Of a stretch of DNA of 64,000 nt, positions 11,904 to 22,831 are shown one piece after another; the first letter of the stretch is position 1, and the number at the start of each line of letters is the position of its first letter. The notes below the pieces were generated by a model. That model did no database searches. It saw only the letters and a program-made list of their open reading frames with translations, and had not been told where the DNA came from. A program made the translations under genes and the position numbers. Source of the stretch: Melampsora larici-populina 98AG31. Its lineage: Eukaryota > Basidiomycota > Pucciniomycetes > Pucciniales > Melampsoraceae. The DNA lies in the NCBI RefSeq assembly GCF_000204055.1, contig NW_006768814.1, positions 480,526-544,525 on the forward strand, read 5' to 3'.

Positions 11904-14405
11904 CTAAGTGAGACCTGTCAAAGGAACATTCATGCTAGTATCATCCTTTTCTCCAGATATGTTGCTGATGGGTGGTATGTTATTAACATCAGCATTGAGA
12001 GATGTGTTGTCAAGGCGATCAGCGGTACCTGTGTTATCAGAGGGATCGGTGCTGTTAACGGAAGCGATGTTGCCGGCTGTGATATCACCAGGAGGCGTGT
12101 TTGTGTTAGGAGTGGGAGGGGTGTTATCATTATTGGCAGGAAGTGAGTCATCGGCGGGATTGACACGTTTGCGTTTAGGATTCTGAGCAGAGAATGCTTC
12201 GATTTGCAGGATTTGAATGTTGTTATCTGCAATATCCGATAAAATATCACGAGCTTGTGCAGGGGTAAGTTGATTACTCTCTTGCATCAAGTCGCTTGCT
12301 TGAGACTTCGAATTTGAGGCCAAGTTTACAAAGTAGCCTAGATTCAATAGTTTTGCTTCGCAGTCTTTCCACCACCACTTCTTGGCAGCCCCCTTTGTAC
12401 GTGTACCTAAGGTCAAAGTACCATCAGAAAAAAGATCGGGCTGTAGATAAAAAAGGTGACGTACTGATCAGATTGGACAAGGCTTCCCGACACTCTGTTC
12501 GTTCTGTAGATGTAGAAAGAATATCAGTGTCTCAATTTGTTCCGATTGAAATGGAAGTTAGACTCACTATCCACTTTGCCTTTGTTTGAGTTGAGTAACC
12601 CAGCCGCAGTGCCAGTCACATAAGACTGGAATTGTGCGGCGACGTGCGTCTGTGGATTGCATTTCTTGTCGTTATCTATCCACATCGAAGCGCGCGGGGT
12701 GGCTCGAACAATCTGGTAGGCTTCGTCGCCTAAATAAGTAGATACCCCAATGATGACAAAGTCACCCCGGTACGTTGCTGCCATGTCGTTTGCCTACATA
12801 TATTTACAGTGTTAGTATTCGAGAGTGAAGAAAATGAAAGAAAATAAGCCAACCTCCAGTTGCCACCTTATCATGAAATCACTGACAGCTGCGCGTGCGC
12901 CGAGCAAAGACATATTTTTGGCACGGGTAGTTGTAGAAAGGCCTGATGGTGGTAAGGATGAATCCGTATCAGCTGTGGTATTGATCAATGATGTTGATTG
13001 ATTCTGTGATTTAAATGCATCTTTCTCTGCCTGGGTTTTTGTGTTCCACAAAGCAGATAGCGAGGTTGAGGCTCGACCATTGGCAACTCCTTTTTCTAAA
13101 TTATTAAGCAATTGATGAACATATCAATACATTGATGTATAGAGTCTAGAGTCAAGACTTTGATAACTCACGATTTCTATACTCTTCTTTCCCTTGCGCA
13201 GTTGCCTGAAATTTTTGCCAGCTGTTTGGCCCTTTCCGCACAACCTTTTGCCCCCTGTAAGATGATATTGTCAGATATCTGATGTCGATGAAAGGAGAAA
13301 TAGATGACATCTACCATAGTTTTTGTACCGCGTCCACTGAGACCTGATTGTTGATACAATTAATGGCCAATGCTTTGTCAAAATCGTCATACAAACACAT
13401 GAAGTATGATTGTAAAGCCGGAGGAACCGTAGACCCTTTACAATGTTCCACTGAGAGTATACGTAGTTCGGCTGAAGTCTTGCTCATCATCTTGTCGGAT
13501 GTCATGATAGGTAGTTCCGGAGTTGATTTTGAAGGAACCCCAAGGAGAGACTTTGGAAGAAAATTGTTGACTAGAGCTCTAGTTTCTGCAGCTTTTGCTG
13601 CAGCTAGTGTCAACGTAGGTGTTGGGAGGGTAGGACCGGCTGTTGATGGTAATTGATTATTTTCCAGATTTGAACGGTTGCGGGCATTCTTTTTTGCACG
13701 TTTTGAAGGCAACACGGTTGGGCGGAGTTGAGAGGTACTTAAAGTGTCTGGTCGACCTTCGTTCAGTCTTGTGCTGGTCTCATTTCGTGGGTGTGGTTGT
13801 ATATCAGTTTCACAGCTTTCTGGATTGGCAAAATCAGTATTGTAGGTGTTGTAAAGATGGCTGTTACCACTGAGCCGACCACGCTGGGCGTGGGATGACG
13901 GAGTAGACTGCTGAAGATTGGCTCGGACTTGACTTTGCTGGACTCCATGGCCCACTGTTGAGGGCCTGGAAGCGTCTGAACTAGAGAAACTGAGTGAAAG
14001 TCTACGATCTTCTTGGGTAGAATGGCCAAGATCATAGGTGCCGTGGATTTGAGTATGAGTTTGAAAGTCCCCGGGTGATTCATACCGAGCTTGAGGGTGA
14101 AGGTAGCCTGGGCTTAGCGGGCTTAGCTGAGAAACGTGTGTTTGTGATGACTGGTGAGGTGCTTGAGTATGAAAGGAACCAGCTGGTTGTGTCGAATAGT
14201 AACTTGGAGTCAGTGATGAATTGTACGGAGGCCGACTTTGCTGAGCATCAGTGGTGCGTGCTTGTAAGGATTGGCTTTGAAGGGCCCCATATGCCGGACC
14301 TGAATTGAGCCGCGTCTGATTGGGATTGTGTCCTGGCGGCCATGAGGGACTGGAAGCAGGCCAAGCAGAGCGGTTGAAATCAAAGTTGTTGCTGGAGTTA
14401 TACAT
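11904..14405 (-). CDS. KDZ-element accessory protein, HMG-box-like centre
   Basis: A multi-exon minus-strand gene starting MYNSSNNFDFNRSAW at 14405 and ending PLTGLT at 11904. Exon 1 (14405-13315) encodes a 300-residue Gln/Ser/Pro-rich region, a basic patch PSKRAKKNARNRS, then PPALQSYFMCLYDDFDKAL. Exon 2 (about 13260-13172) gives GPNSWQKFQATAQGKEEYRN. Exon 3 gives LSALWNTKTQAEKDAFK. Together these look like an HMG-box-type fold (aromatic W/F spacing, LW...EK..F), which is inference. Later exons encode MAATYRGDFVIIGVSTYLGD, then GAAKKWWWKDCEAKLLNLGY and a low-complexity Asn/Thr/Pro tail. Frames stay open across the introns. It lies inside the KDZ transposon on the same strand as the transposase, so a role in DNA binding or mobility is plausible but unproven. 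It could equally be a captured host gene. Confidence 0.75.
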
Positions 14406-14920
14406 GGAGGGAAAATGTGCAGAGTTTGATTTTTTCCATTTGTTTCAAGAGAAACAGTGCAAAGTTTTTGGTTTATGATATTCAAGAGGGCAGATACTCA
14501 AGTTTTTACTATATAACTCGAGATTTTACCAAATTTCCAGGTAAAAACACTAGTTTCTGCCCTGGATTTGATCGGGTACCAAGATGTACTAGAATTGGGG
14601 ACAAAACCCAATGAAAGAGGATCAATTTCCACCACCTGAAAGCCAAAAAAATCACTACCATATTTACCAATATGCAGACATCAAAATTTGTCTCCACAAT
14701 ATTATGAGCCTAGCCCAATCAAACCAAAAGATGGTTCATATGATATCATTCTTCCATATGTATCAATATGATATTGAATATAACATACAACTTCAAGAGT
14801 GTGTAAAAGTGTGTATTTCATATATTTTGGGCTATGTGGATCAGGCATGCTATTTAGGCTTTTTAATAAATGCAACTTGCAAAGAATATTTAAGCATATC
14901 TGGCAAGAGGTGAATGTCCC
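14406..14920. other. Spacer upstream of accessory gene
   Basis: This is the putative promoter region of the minus-strand accessory gene. Short frames on both strands look non-coding. The 176-bp array begins at its right end. Confidence 0.45.
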
Positions 14921-15790
14921 TACCACACTGAGCGGGAAGGAAGAGTGTGGTTTGTGAGGTATTTACATGTGTCAAAGTGTGGATGTCATATTATATTATA
15001 AAATACCTAACATTGGAGAAAAAAATGAGCCCTAAATCAAGGGTTTTGGACCCAAATTGAAAAAGTTATTGGCCTCACAGGCATAGAGCATGTACCTACC
15101 ACACTGAGCGGCAATGAAGAGTGTGGTTTGTGAGGTAATTACATGTGTCAAAGTGGGGATGTCATATTATATTATAAAAGACCTAACATTTGAGAAAAAA
15201 ATGAGACCATCATCCAAGGTTTTGGACCAAAGGTAAAAATGTTATTGGCCTCACAAGCATAGAGCATGTACCTACGACACTGAGTGGGAATGAAGAGTAT
15301 GGTTTTTGAGGTACTTACACATGTCAAAGTGTGGATGTCATAGTATATTCTAAAAGCCCTAGCATTGGAGAACAAAATGTGCCCTAAATCAAGGGTTTTG
15401 GACCCAAATTGAAAAAGTTATTGGCCTCACAGGCATAGAGTGTGTACCTACCACACTGGGTGGAATGATGTGGTTTTGGAGGTACTTACATGGCTCAAAG
15501 TGTAGATATCATAGTATATTATGAAATCACTAATATTGGAGAAAAAAATGAGCCCTCAATCAAGGGTTTTGGACCCAAATTGAAAAAGTTATTGGCCTCA
15601 CAAGGATAAAAAGGGCAGAATGTGTACCACACTGAGTGGAAATGAAGAGTGTAACTTTTGAGGGACTTGAAGATTTCAGCCTGTTGAAGTGATTGTATAT
15701 TCTGAAAGTACTCACATTGGAGAAAAAAATGATCCCTTCCCCAAGGTTTTTGGACCAGAACTGAAAAAGTTCTTGACATCATGAGGAAAT
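14921..15790. repeat. Satellite array, 176-bp period, five copies
   Basis: TACCACACTGAGCGG-like starts occur at 14921, 15097, 15273, 15449 and 15625, each exactly 176 bp apart. Each unit also carries ATGAGCCCTAAATCAAGG, TTTTGGACC and TTATTGGCCTCACA blocks. Divergence rises toward the last copy. The sequence is unrelated to the 176-bp array at 1-410. Confidence 0.95.
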
Positions 15791-16655
15791 AATGCTCACT
15801 CTTGATCTTATTTCAGCATACACATGTGTGTTGAAACATGCAAAAATCCTGCGTGATCACAATTCCTGACTCCACAACTGCAACAAAAACCCAAAACTCA
15901 CTTAATAGGTGGGAAATATGGCATTCTGACCAACTGGCTGAGTGTAGAATTGGATTCCAAGGTCAGCCTCTCTGATCAGAATTTTACATTTCCCTCATCC
16001 TCTTAGTCTTTTGATATGCCAAAGTAAAAGAGAATGTCAATTCCTGACTCCACACCTGCAGAAAAACCCCAAAACTCACTGAACATGTGAGCAATATGTC
16101 TTTCTGACCAACTGTTTAATTGTAGAATTCAGTTGTGTTTCCCTTTTTGTTCTTTTTGTTGAAAGAAAGATTGATAGTTGAAAAGTCATTTGAGAACAAT
16201 ATTTACAAATAAAGATAAGGAAATAAATGATGGTGTTTGAAGGCGGTGATTTGAACAATAGTAAACTGGAGTCGATTGTTTTTTCACAAAAGCAGCAAGG
16301 CTTTACATAGAAAATAATCGACTTGTTTTTTTGAAAAAGCTATCGTTTCCAAAAGCGTCACGTTTCCTCGTTTTGAAAGTGCCTCCTGCTTATGGATGAA
16401 AGCGCTTCATGCTTTTGATTAAAAGTACAACTGTCTAACAACCAAAAGTATGTCTTGCTTTTGATTAAAAGTACCTCTTGATTTTAATTAAAAGCACCTT
16501 GCGCTTTTGATTAAATGAAAAGCACCTTTTGCTTTTGATCAGAGCCATATATATAAAGGCTGGAGTTTCAGCATGGGTCCATATCGCCATCTCAACTTTA
16601 AAGAGAGCATTGTACTCATACCCATCATTCTCTCATCTCTCTCGTCAAATCACTA
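15791..16655. other. KDZ element internal region with short CTTTTGATTAAAAG repeats
   Basis: A pair of similar blocks (CAATTCCTGACTCCACAAC..., 15859 and 16038) is followed at 16370-16540 by about six imperfect copies of an AAAAGTACCTCTTGCTTTTGATT unit of roughly 32 bp, just upstream of a TATA-like sequence at 16548. No gene is supported. Confidence 0.6.
16548..16559 (+). promoter_or_regulatory. TATA-like element
   Basis: TATATATAAAGG lies immediately after a run of short repeats and about 100 bp before the 73-bp array. Such an arrangement is typical of a promoter or an LTR U3-R border, but no matching downstream gene or LTR partner was found. Confidence 0.35.
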
Positions 16656-16930
16656 GTTGCCTTTTGTTGGAAGGCAGTGTGCCAAAACAATAAATCAACA
16701 TCTTCTTTCTCATTCGTTCATCACAGCGGTTGCCTTTTGTTGGAAGGCAGTGTGCCAAAACAATAAATCAACATCTTCTTTCTCATTCATTCATCACAGC
16801 GGTTGCCTTTTGTTGGAAGGCAGTGTGCCAAATCAATAAATCACCCGTGTCTTTCTCTTATCGCATCTCTCTCATCAAATCATTAGGACAAGTTGCCTTT
16901 TGTTGGAAGGCAGTGTGCCGAAACAATAAA
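16656..16930. repeat. 73-bp tandem repeat, about four copies
   Basis: GTTGCCTTTTGTTGGAAGG starts occur at 16656, 16729, 16802 and 16892, spaced 73, 73 and 90 bp. Each unit contains GGCAGTGTGCCAAAACAATAA. Because 73 is not a multiple of three, reading frames rotate between copies, so the repeated open frames here are not evidence of a protein. Confidence 0.9.
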
Positions 16931-17579
16931 TCAACTTGTAAAAAAACAGACAACCTCAAGTACCAAGACTTCTTCCAAGAAACCAACCTTACAAACGAAA
17001 TTTTAGCTTATACCCATTCGATCCATCTGTGGTTCATACCTATGTGTAGCTTGAATTACCAAATAACTATGATAAACTGTGAAATTGTTCCTTCAAACTG
17101 TGTACTCTCCTTATACCAATTTAGTACAACTCCTCAACTTAGATTACTGATGATTGGTGGACAAGTCACATTGCGAGAAGGTTTGATACCTTCATCTTCG
17201 ACTTGGAAGCACTTCTTACTGGTATGGATCAATCCATATCGTGGATTGATTATTATTCGTATTACGAATCAGAATTGCAGAGAGACAAAAAGACAAGATA
17301 GGGTCTTGATGATCGTAGATTGATCGTACTGTTGTAGAGGCATGTGGGATCAATGAGAGGTGGTAGTGGAGAGGTTTACTGAGGTTGAGTGAAGACTAGA
17401 ATTTCTATACTTGACGTGTCTGTAGTTTTCAATATGGATTTTTCCTACCTTTATAAAGAGAAGGAGGTGTTCAATTTCAAAACAAAGGAAGGGAGCAAAT
17501 ATGCTCTTGATAGATGCGATATATTTCAAAAAGCAAGTAATATAAAAGTAAAATTACAAGGCAAAACTGAAAGTATAAA
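16931..17579. other. Spacer at 3' side of KDZ transposase
   Basis: A 197-codon plus-strand open frame covers 16730-17323, but it begins inside the tandem repeat and shows no domain. The last 250 bp are probably 3' untranslated sequence of the minus-strand transposase. Confidence 0.45.
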
Positions 17580-20080
17580 CTATTCAAATAATAAGGCTTC
17601 TGGATCTAATGTTTCTGGGTCAACAGCAGCCTTAATCTCCTCCAGATCCAAGCCGTGCATAAGCCCAGCAGCCTCATCTTCATCATCATCGGAGCTTTCC
17701 GCATCATCATCACTCTGATGATCTGAGATATCCTCCCACACGTTCTCTTCTACATATGTGGCGTGCACATCACCCGGTATCATTGAGAGTTTGCCATTAT
17801 TCCACATATTCATGATGTGATCAATCTGGCTGATCCAGACGGCCTTCAATTCTTCGTCGCCAGCTTGGGAGCATGTCTGAGAGAAAACTTCAAGTACGTC
17901 TTCGTTCCACAACAGCTGATAGTTAGTGATCTTAACATATTGATTTTGAAGAATGACACTGGCCGCAATCAATTGTGTTTCAGGTGGCAAGGATGATAGT
18001 ATGGGGTGGGAGATGAGAGGCGTGGCTGGTCCAAATCCAGAGTCCGTCGGGCAAAGTAGAAATTGAAGACATGTCCAGATGCGATCATGAGAACTTGTTG
18101 CCCAACGCATCAACCGGCGAACCTCCCAACCTAAGCGCCTAAGCTCCTCTTGTGCTCGGTCGATATAGGCAAGCTGACGCATCCCATCCCTTGTCTTTGG
18201 ATCAGTTGCCCATGGATCTTGAAGTTTCGTGAATATTGAGTCGTTCCAGAACGGGTGATCTGCTTTGATTTCATTCAAAGCATTATAGTCGATGTCCTCA
18301 GGAAGCTGTTGGGCAGGATACTTGGCCTGATATTCTGCCCGGCGAGTGCGGTATGTATCGACTTTTTTCCTCAGCTGTGCCGCACGCTTTCGAAGAGCAA
18401 GAAGAACAGAGGTCTTTCCACGCTGACCTGTAATAACCAGCATTAGTGTTGTCATTCATCTTGTGTTTCAAATGATCAAATACCTACCTATATTTGAATG
18501 ATGCCCATCTGCACGACTCTGTTGCAGCGGTCGCTTTTCCTCATTAAGTGCAATGTAATACAATGCAACCTTGTGCTTGCTGTACCAAAGCTTCAGAAAA
18601 TCCTCTTGCTCGGTTGCTGATGATGAATAGAGACTTACAGATTATATCAACCCAGTTGACCAGACATATAACAATGAATAATGAAAACTGACAAGTATGG
18701 AAAACTTCCGCAGTGCCTACTTTTTCAGCCTGTTTGACAATCTCCTCCCTAAGGCGCTCGCTTTCCAGAACTCGGGCAATGGACTGTTCAGGTGTTTGAG
18801 CCACTCTCAACCTGTTGAAGTATATGAATTGTAATGATGTCTATTAATAATCAGTCATTGGGGTATGCAGAAGTTTTGACTTACAATAAAGCTTTTTGTT
18901 TGTCTTGTAGAGATAGTAGTCTCCCGAGTTCTAGTTCTTGTTTTTGCATAGCCACCTTCTTGCTTGCATATGCCTCGCGCTCAGAATCCCACTGTTCGCG
19001 TAAAAAGGTGTCCGAATACATATGACCGGGTTGGGCTGGGTTAGGTGTGGCAAATAGTGAGGTCAAGAACGTCTGAGCTTCTTGACCTACCTTCATCACA
19101 TTTTGTATACGTTTGCAAAGCCACTGGGCTATTTAATTCAGATGGATAATTCTGTTAGCAAATCTCGCACATGTATAAGAGCAAAATTATACATACCGCT
19201 TCCCTGGTTGAGCTTTGTCTTATAGAAGCGATTGCGCCAATATATAGCTTGTAGTCGATGGAGTCGGGTTGATATGCGAAGAACAGACACAAGGGCTGAT
19301 AAAAAAGACCAGAGCCGCTCAAGGCCCTCGCCGTCTGACAAGCCCCAATACTTATTGAAGCGAGGGTTGAATTTTATCTGACAGGCCCACTCGTGCACAT
19401 ATGCATGGAAGACCGATGTACCAAACATCATCTTGTTATCGGGTGGGAAGAGCTGGCGCTATGATTGAACAATTGGACACAATTTAATCAGCTAATGGGG
19501 CAATTGAAATCGAGTAACACGACATGGACTTACCTTTGCGATATGGGCACCTAAGTGACATCCAATGTCATAAAGTACAGCTATGTGCTTATCAGGATAG
19601 ATTGATCGAAGTTTTTTTAGAATCGCCACAGGATAATATAGCCTATAATCCAAAAAAGTCAGTTTTTGATATTAATGTTGTGTAATGCTGTGGGCCCTTA
19701 CTTTTCACCACTTTTGTAGATATTCACAAAGTAAAGTGCGACATCGTGACGGCAAGCACATGCAAATAAACCCGTGTCGTCACATCCATCCCAAGACTGG
19801 CTATTGCGAACGTCGTTGGCAGCTGTATGGGAATCAGAACATGCGGTCTGCAATTGGAGGGTTGATCCACAAACCTGTTTAGTGACATTCAGTAATAGAT
19901 GTGAAAAATGATAAGCATGAAATACATACCTTGATGCCAACCACTACAGCATCGGTTGCTTTACAGGCAGTGACCTGAGTCTCAAGCTGGCTAGGGCAAA
20001 TGAAAAAAGGCGGATATTGTTCTTCTTCTGGCGAGTCCTTGCTAGCATGCGATGATGACGCTGTTGGAATGCCATCCATG
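17580..20080 (-). CDS. KDZ-family transposase, 5' part in gap
   Basis: DDE-type (RNase H fold) transposase of the KDZ superfamily, read on the minus strand from the gap edge to the stop at 17580. Exons give, in order, PPFFICPSQLETQVTACKAT; CSDSHTAANDVRNSQSWDG with LFACACRHDVALYFVNIYKS (19700-19860); LYDIGCHLGAHIAK (19550); and FNKYWGLSDGEGLERLWSFL with LHRLQAIYWRNRFY (19200-19440), which holds the probable catalytic Glu. Coiled-coil helices (18700-19100) and a long C-terminal domain with a very acidic tail DDDAESSDDDEDEAAG (17660-17720) follow. The expected N-terminal zinc-binding part and the first catalytic Asp would fall in the 20081-20180 gap, so I cannot tell whether the gene is complete. 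No stops interrupt the visible exons. It is the autonomous enzyme of the 10754-20617 element. Confidence 0.88.
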
Positions 20081-20180
20081 NNNNNNNNNNNNNNNNNNNN
20101 NNNNNNNNNNNNNNNNNNNNNNNNNNNNNNNNNNNNNNNNNNNNNNNNNNNNNNNNNNNNNNNNNNNNNNNNNNNNNNNN
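20081..20180. other. Assembly gap (100 N)
   Basis: Exactly 100 N, a placeholder length. It cuts the 5' part of the KDZ transposase. The family's N-terminal half is absent from the remaining 168 bp before the right terminal repeat, so more sequence is probably missing than the N count shows. Confidence 0.95.
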
Positions 20181-20348
20181 GAGTTCACGGCGCCCCCATT
20201 GTCGAGTCGTGATTTAGGATGACTGAAGTATTATCCTCAAGTCTTGAATTTGGGATGACTGAAGTATGTGGTGGTTAGTATTTTGGATTACGTTGTGGGA
20301 TGCTGAAGTCAAAGATGATTATGTGGTGTGACTTGCCTATAGTAGGAA

Positions 20349-20617
20349 CTTTGAGTGTTTGAGTGTCCGATTGCTCAAGTGTGTCCGGGTGGTCTCATGC
20401 TCGAGTGGTCGGGTACAGGACATTTGATGTTTTGGATTACATAGATGATGTCGTATGTATTAAAAAATAAAAAAATAAAAAACGTTGGCGCGTTTGAGGT
20501 CACCGAGATGGGGAGGAGAACGAGATGGATACGAGATAGGGGGAAAGCCGCTCGAAACGGCTGTATTGTTCATTCTTAGGCCCGCTTCGAGTGGTAGAAA
20601 AGGACACCCCGAGGTGG
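20349..20617 (-). repeat. KDZ element right terminal inverted repeat (269 bp)
   Basis: Reverse complement of 10754-11022. It ends CACCCCGAGGTGG and is followed directly by the second CTGAGT at 20618. Confidence 0.95.
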
Positions 20618-20623
20618 CTGAGT
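20618..20623. repeat. Target site duplication, right copy (CTGAGT)
   Basis: The same six bases as at 10748-10753, abutting the right end of the KDZ element. Confidence 0.85.
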
Positions 20624-21870
20624 CAGAGTGTGACCTTGTGTCATGTGAAACCCAACAACCCATTGGCTTCCTTATCGGGATCAGTCTCATCAAACTTCAT
20701 CAGACCCATACAATTCTTTTGATGATAAGTACACTCCTGGATCATGTTCACCATGACAAATGTTGTTGGGTTCAGAGCATTGGTTTGGGTGACTCATCCA
20801 AACCTATCCTCCCAAAAAACCCCTTGGGGAAACAATAAATTTTCTTAGACCTTCAGGCTTCAAGATTACAAAGTTTTGTTTGTGATTATGAAAAATTGAT
20901 AGCTTTTTGAGAGAAAGGATGAACTTAGCACTACATTGGAACTTCTTTTGCATTCTGTTTTATTTATCATGGTCAAGCTTTGCTTCCCAAAATTTGGAAA
21001 CTCAAAAGAACTAAATATACCTTATTGATTCTAACTTCTTGAAATAAATAAAAACAATCAAAGAAACCCAAGTTAACCCAAGAACAAAAAAGAATGGGGG
21101 CTTGTACATTAAATCTGAATGATTGAATGTCCAATAGCCTCCTTTTGTTGGAAGTTTTTCTCACCTTACTTTTTCACCACAACTCACAAGTGTATTTCTG
21201 ATAAAAAAACAATACCATACCTACATATGAGTCTTGAAGAAAATGGTCTCTTCATAATTCCAATATTGACTCTTGATCATGTTGTCTCAACCAGACCATA
21301 GACGGTGACCAGAGCCCTTACACCCCGAGAGGGGATCTCGGGTGCGTTGTATAGTTTCGTCGTCTAGTTTCCATTCACTTGGTGAGCGTATCGTAAGACG
21401 TAGGAGCAGCGGTTACGCAGGCTCATAACCTATAGTGAATATAGTGAATAAAGAAAGTGAAAAACAACGCATAAGCAAGAAATATCTTGGATTCCACAAT
21501 GATGTGGAATCTCAGATTTCGACAAGACAGAGTTTTGTTGACTGCGTCACGTGATGTCTGTGCCGCAGTCGTGTACAAGATCATGTGACTACAACACACC
21601 CTCGACTGACAGGCAAGTCCTTTCGGACTCACGACATCTCTCATTTCGACGTCACGACATCTCTTGAAGTGAATTATGCTGTTCACACGCTTCGGTCGCG
21701 TCTGACAACTTGCGAGAGTGACAAAACCGGGCGAAGCTGAACTCAACGAACTTTCACGCCGTGTCTCGCACACCAAACAAGCTGTTTGCAAAGGTACTCA
21801 CTCTAGCGTGAGTCTTGGTTCAGTTTGACTTCGACGTCGATTTCTTTGTATGAAATACCCTTGCAAGAGC
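20624..21870. other. Spacer between KDZ element and secreted-protein gene
   Basis: No gene is supported. It contains a possible solo LTR (21280-21596) and GC-richer sequence up to the promoter of the gene at 21971. Confidence 0.5.
21280..21596. repeat. Possible solo LTR
   Basis: A 317-bp stretch starts TGTTGTCTC and ends CTACAACA, so it has the TG...CA ends and 5-bp inverted termini typical of LTRs. It contains a hairpin-like CACCCCGAGA...TCTCGGGTG at 21321. No target duplication matches outside it (GATCA left, CACCC right) and no second LTR is in the window, so the call is weak. Confidence 0.33.
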
Positions 21871-21878
21871 TATAAAAG
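21871..21878 (+). promoter_or_regulatory. TATA box of secreted-protein gene
   Basis: TATAAAAG sits 93 nt upstream of the ATG at 21971, leaving room for a short leader. Position and sequence fit a core promoter for this gene. Confidence 0.55.
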
Positions 21879-21970
21879 CGTGCCTTCTTAAACCAGCTGG
21901 TCTTCCTCCCATGAGCCGAATATAACCCCTTACAAATCTATGCTCAATTGACCATTCTTTATCACAAAAC

Positions 21971-22831
21971 ATGAAAAAATTTGTATCACTTATAGTTCTT
22001 TCTCAGTTCTTCACCTCTGGTCAAGCAAACGCAGATGGTCGAGTATCGGTGCGATCCTTCGTATCTGAGGAGTCTCACCAACCTACTATTCTTGAAAAAA
22101 GACAGACGGCAAATATGACCTGTTATATCAGCACGAAATATAAATCATCAGCAGGAAATGCGGCAGATTGCTTCGCGTTAGTTTTTCTTCGTATCCTGAA
22201 ACGATCAATTCTAACTTCTTACTGATCAACGCATTTGCCGACCGTGTTTACACAGTGCTATAGATTACTTGTATAGTGCTCCAGCTCCTCGACCAGGCTG
22301 CGTCATTTGTCGCACTTGTACAGTGAGTTCATTACCCAGCATCCGTCTGGATAAATCCCATGGGCTCAACGAGCTGAATCATGGGTTTCTCAACAGGTCA
22401 AGCCTCTCGATGGCTCTGAAAACCCGGTGGGGGGTATTAACGGGTATGTATAGGTATTGGTGACAAGGATAGTACATTGAAGCATCTCTAACAAAGTGGT
22501 CTACTTTACAGAAATGCTCCAAGCATCGCCCAGGATTCGATTAACGCAGCCTATAACTATAGGTTCACTCAAACAGTGGTGTCGCCCACCCAACCAGATT
22601 GCGTAAATTACGTGATCCCCGCTGGTACTGTATGTCAGAATTCTAATCTTTTTCAATGACGGCGTGATGCTCAACTGATCTACAAATACTTTGTTACAGA
22701 GCTTGGGCCCACTCCCGCCTGCCGGCACTTTCTGGGCACCTTTTCTTCTTGGATATCTAGACGGCCAAGGTGATAATCCTCAGGCTTGTAGCGCAGAATT
22801 GGACAAGGAGATCCAGGCACATGGGGGTTGA
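21971..22831 (+). CDS. Small secreted Cys-containing protein, candidate effector
   Basis: Five exons: 21971-22176, 22256-22322, 22397-22443, 22512-22629 and 22700-22831. They join in consistent phase into a 189-residue protein with stop TGA at 22829. Every intron is 68-80 nt with GT-AG ends (GTTAGT, GTGAGT, GTATGT and GTATGT donors). The N-terminus MKKFVSLIVLSQFFTSGQANA is a standard signal peptide. About 25 residues later comes LEKR, a Kex2-like cleavage site, followed by QTANMTCY. The mature part has seven Cys, in MTCY, ADCF, GCVICRTC (three), PDCV and QACS contexts, and no membrane segment. The protein is therefore probably exported, perhaps as a plant-facing effector or a cell-wall protein. 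I recognise no family. TATAAAAG precedes it. It lies between a transposon-rich block and Argonaute. Confidence 0.78.

Larger units (their letters stand above)
10754..20617 (-). mobile_element. Complete KDZ DNA transposon, about 9.9 kb
   Basis: Terminal inverted repeats of 269 bp begin CCACCTCGGGGTG at 10754 and end CACCCCGAGGTGG at 20617. I found one mismatch between the arms (10776 region AAC against TAC). Identical 6-bp direct repeats CTGAGT flank them. Inside, both genes are on the minus strand: the KDZ transposase (17580 to the gap) and an accessory protein (11904-14405). Between them lie a 176-bp satellite array (14921-15790) and a 73-bp array (16656-16930). A 100-N gap at 20081-20180 hides the transposase N-terminus, so the real element is longer than measured. 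The near-identical arms suggest a recent insertion. Confidence 0.9.

Noticed and set aside
1..16930. CRISPR array
   Set aside because: The tandem repeats have no unique spacers of fixed length and the organism is eukaryotic.
16274..16946. Possible LTR with TGTTTTTT...AAAAAACA ends
   Set aside because: No target duplication and no partner LTR. The ends are low-complexity and could match by chance.
16730..17323. 197-codon plus-strand frame
   Set aside because: It starts in the 73-bp array whose frame rotates, has no domain, and lies opposite to the genes of the element.
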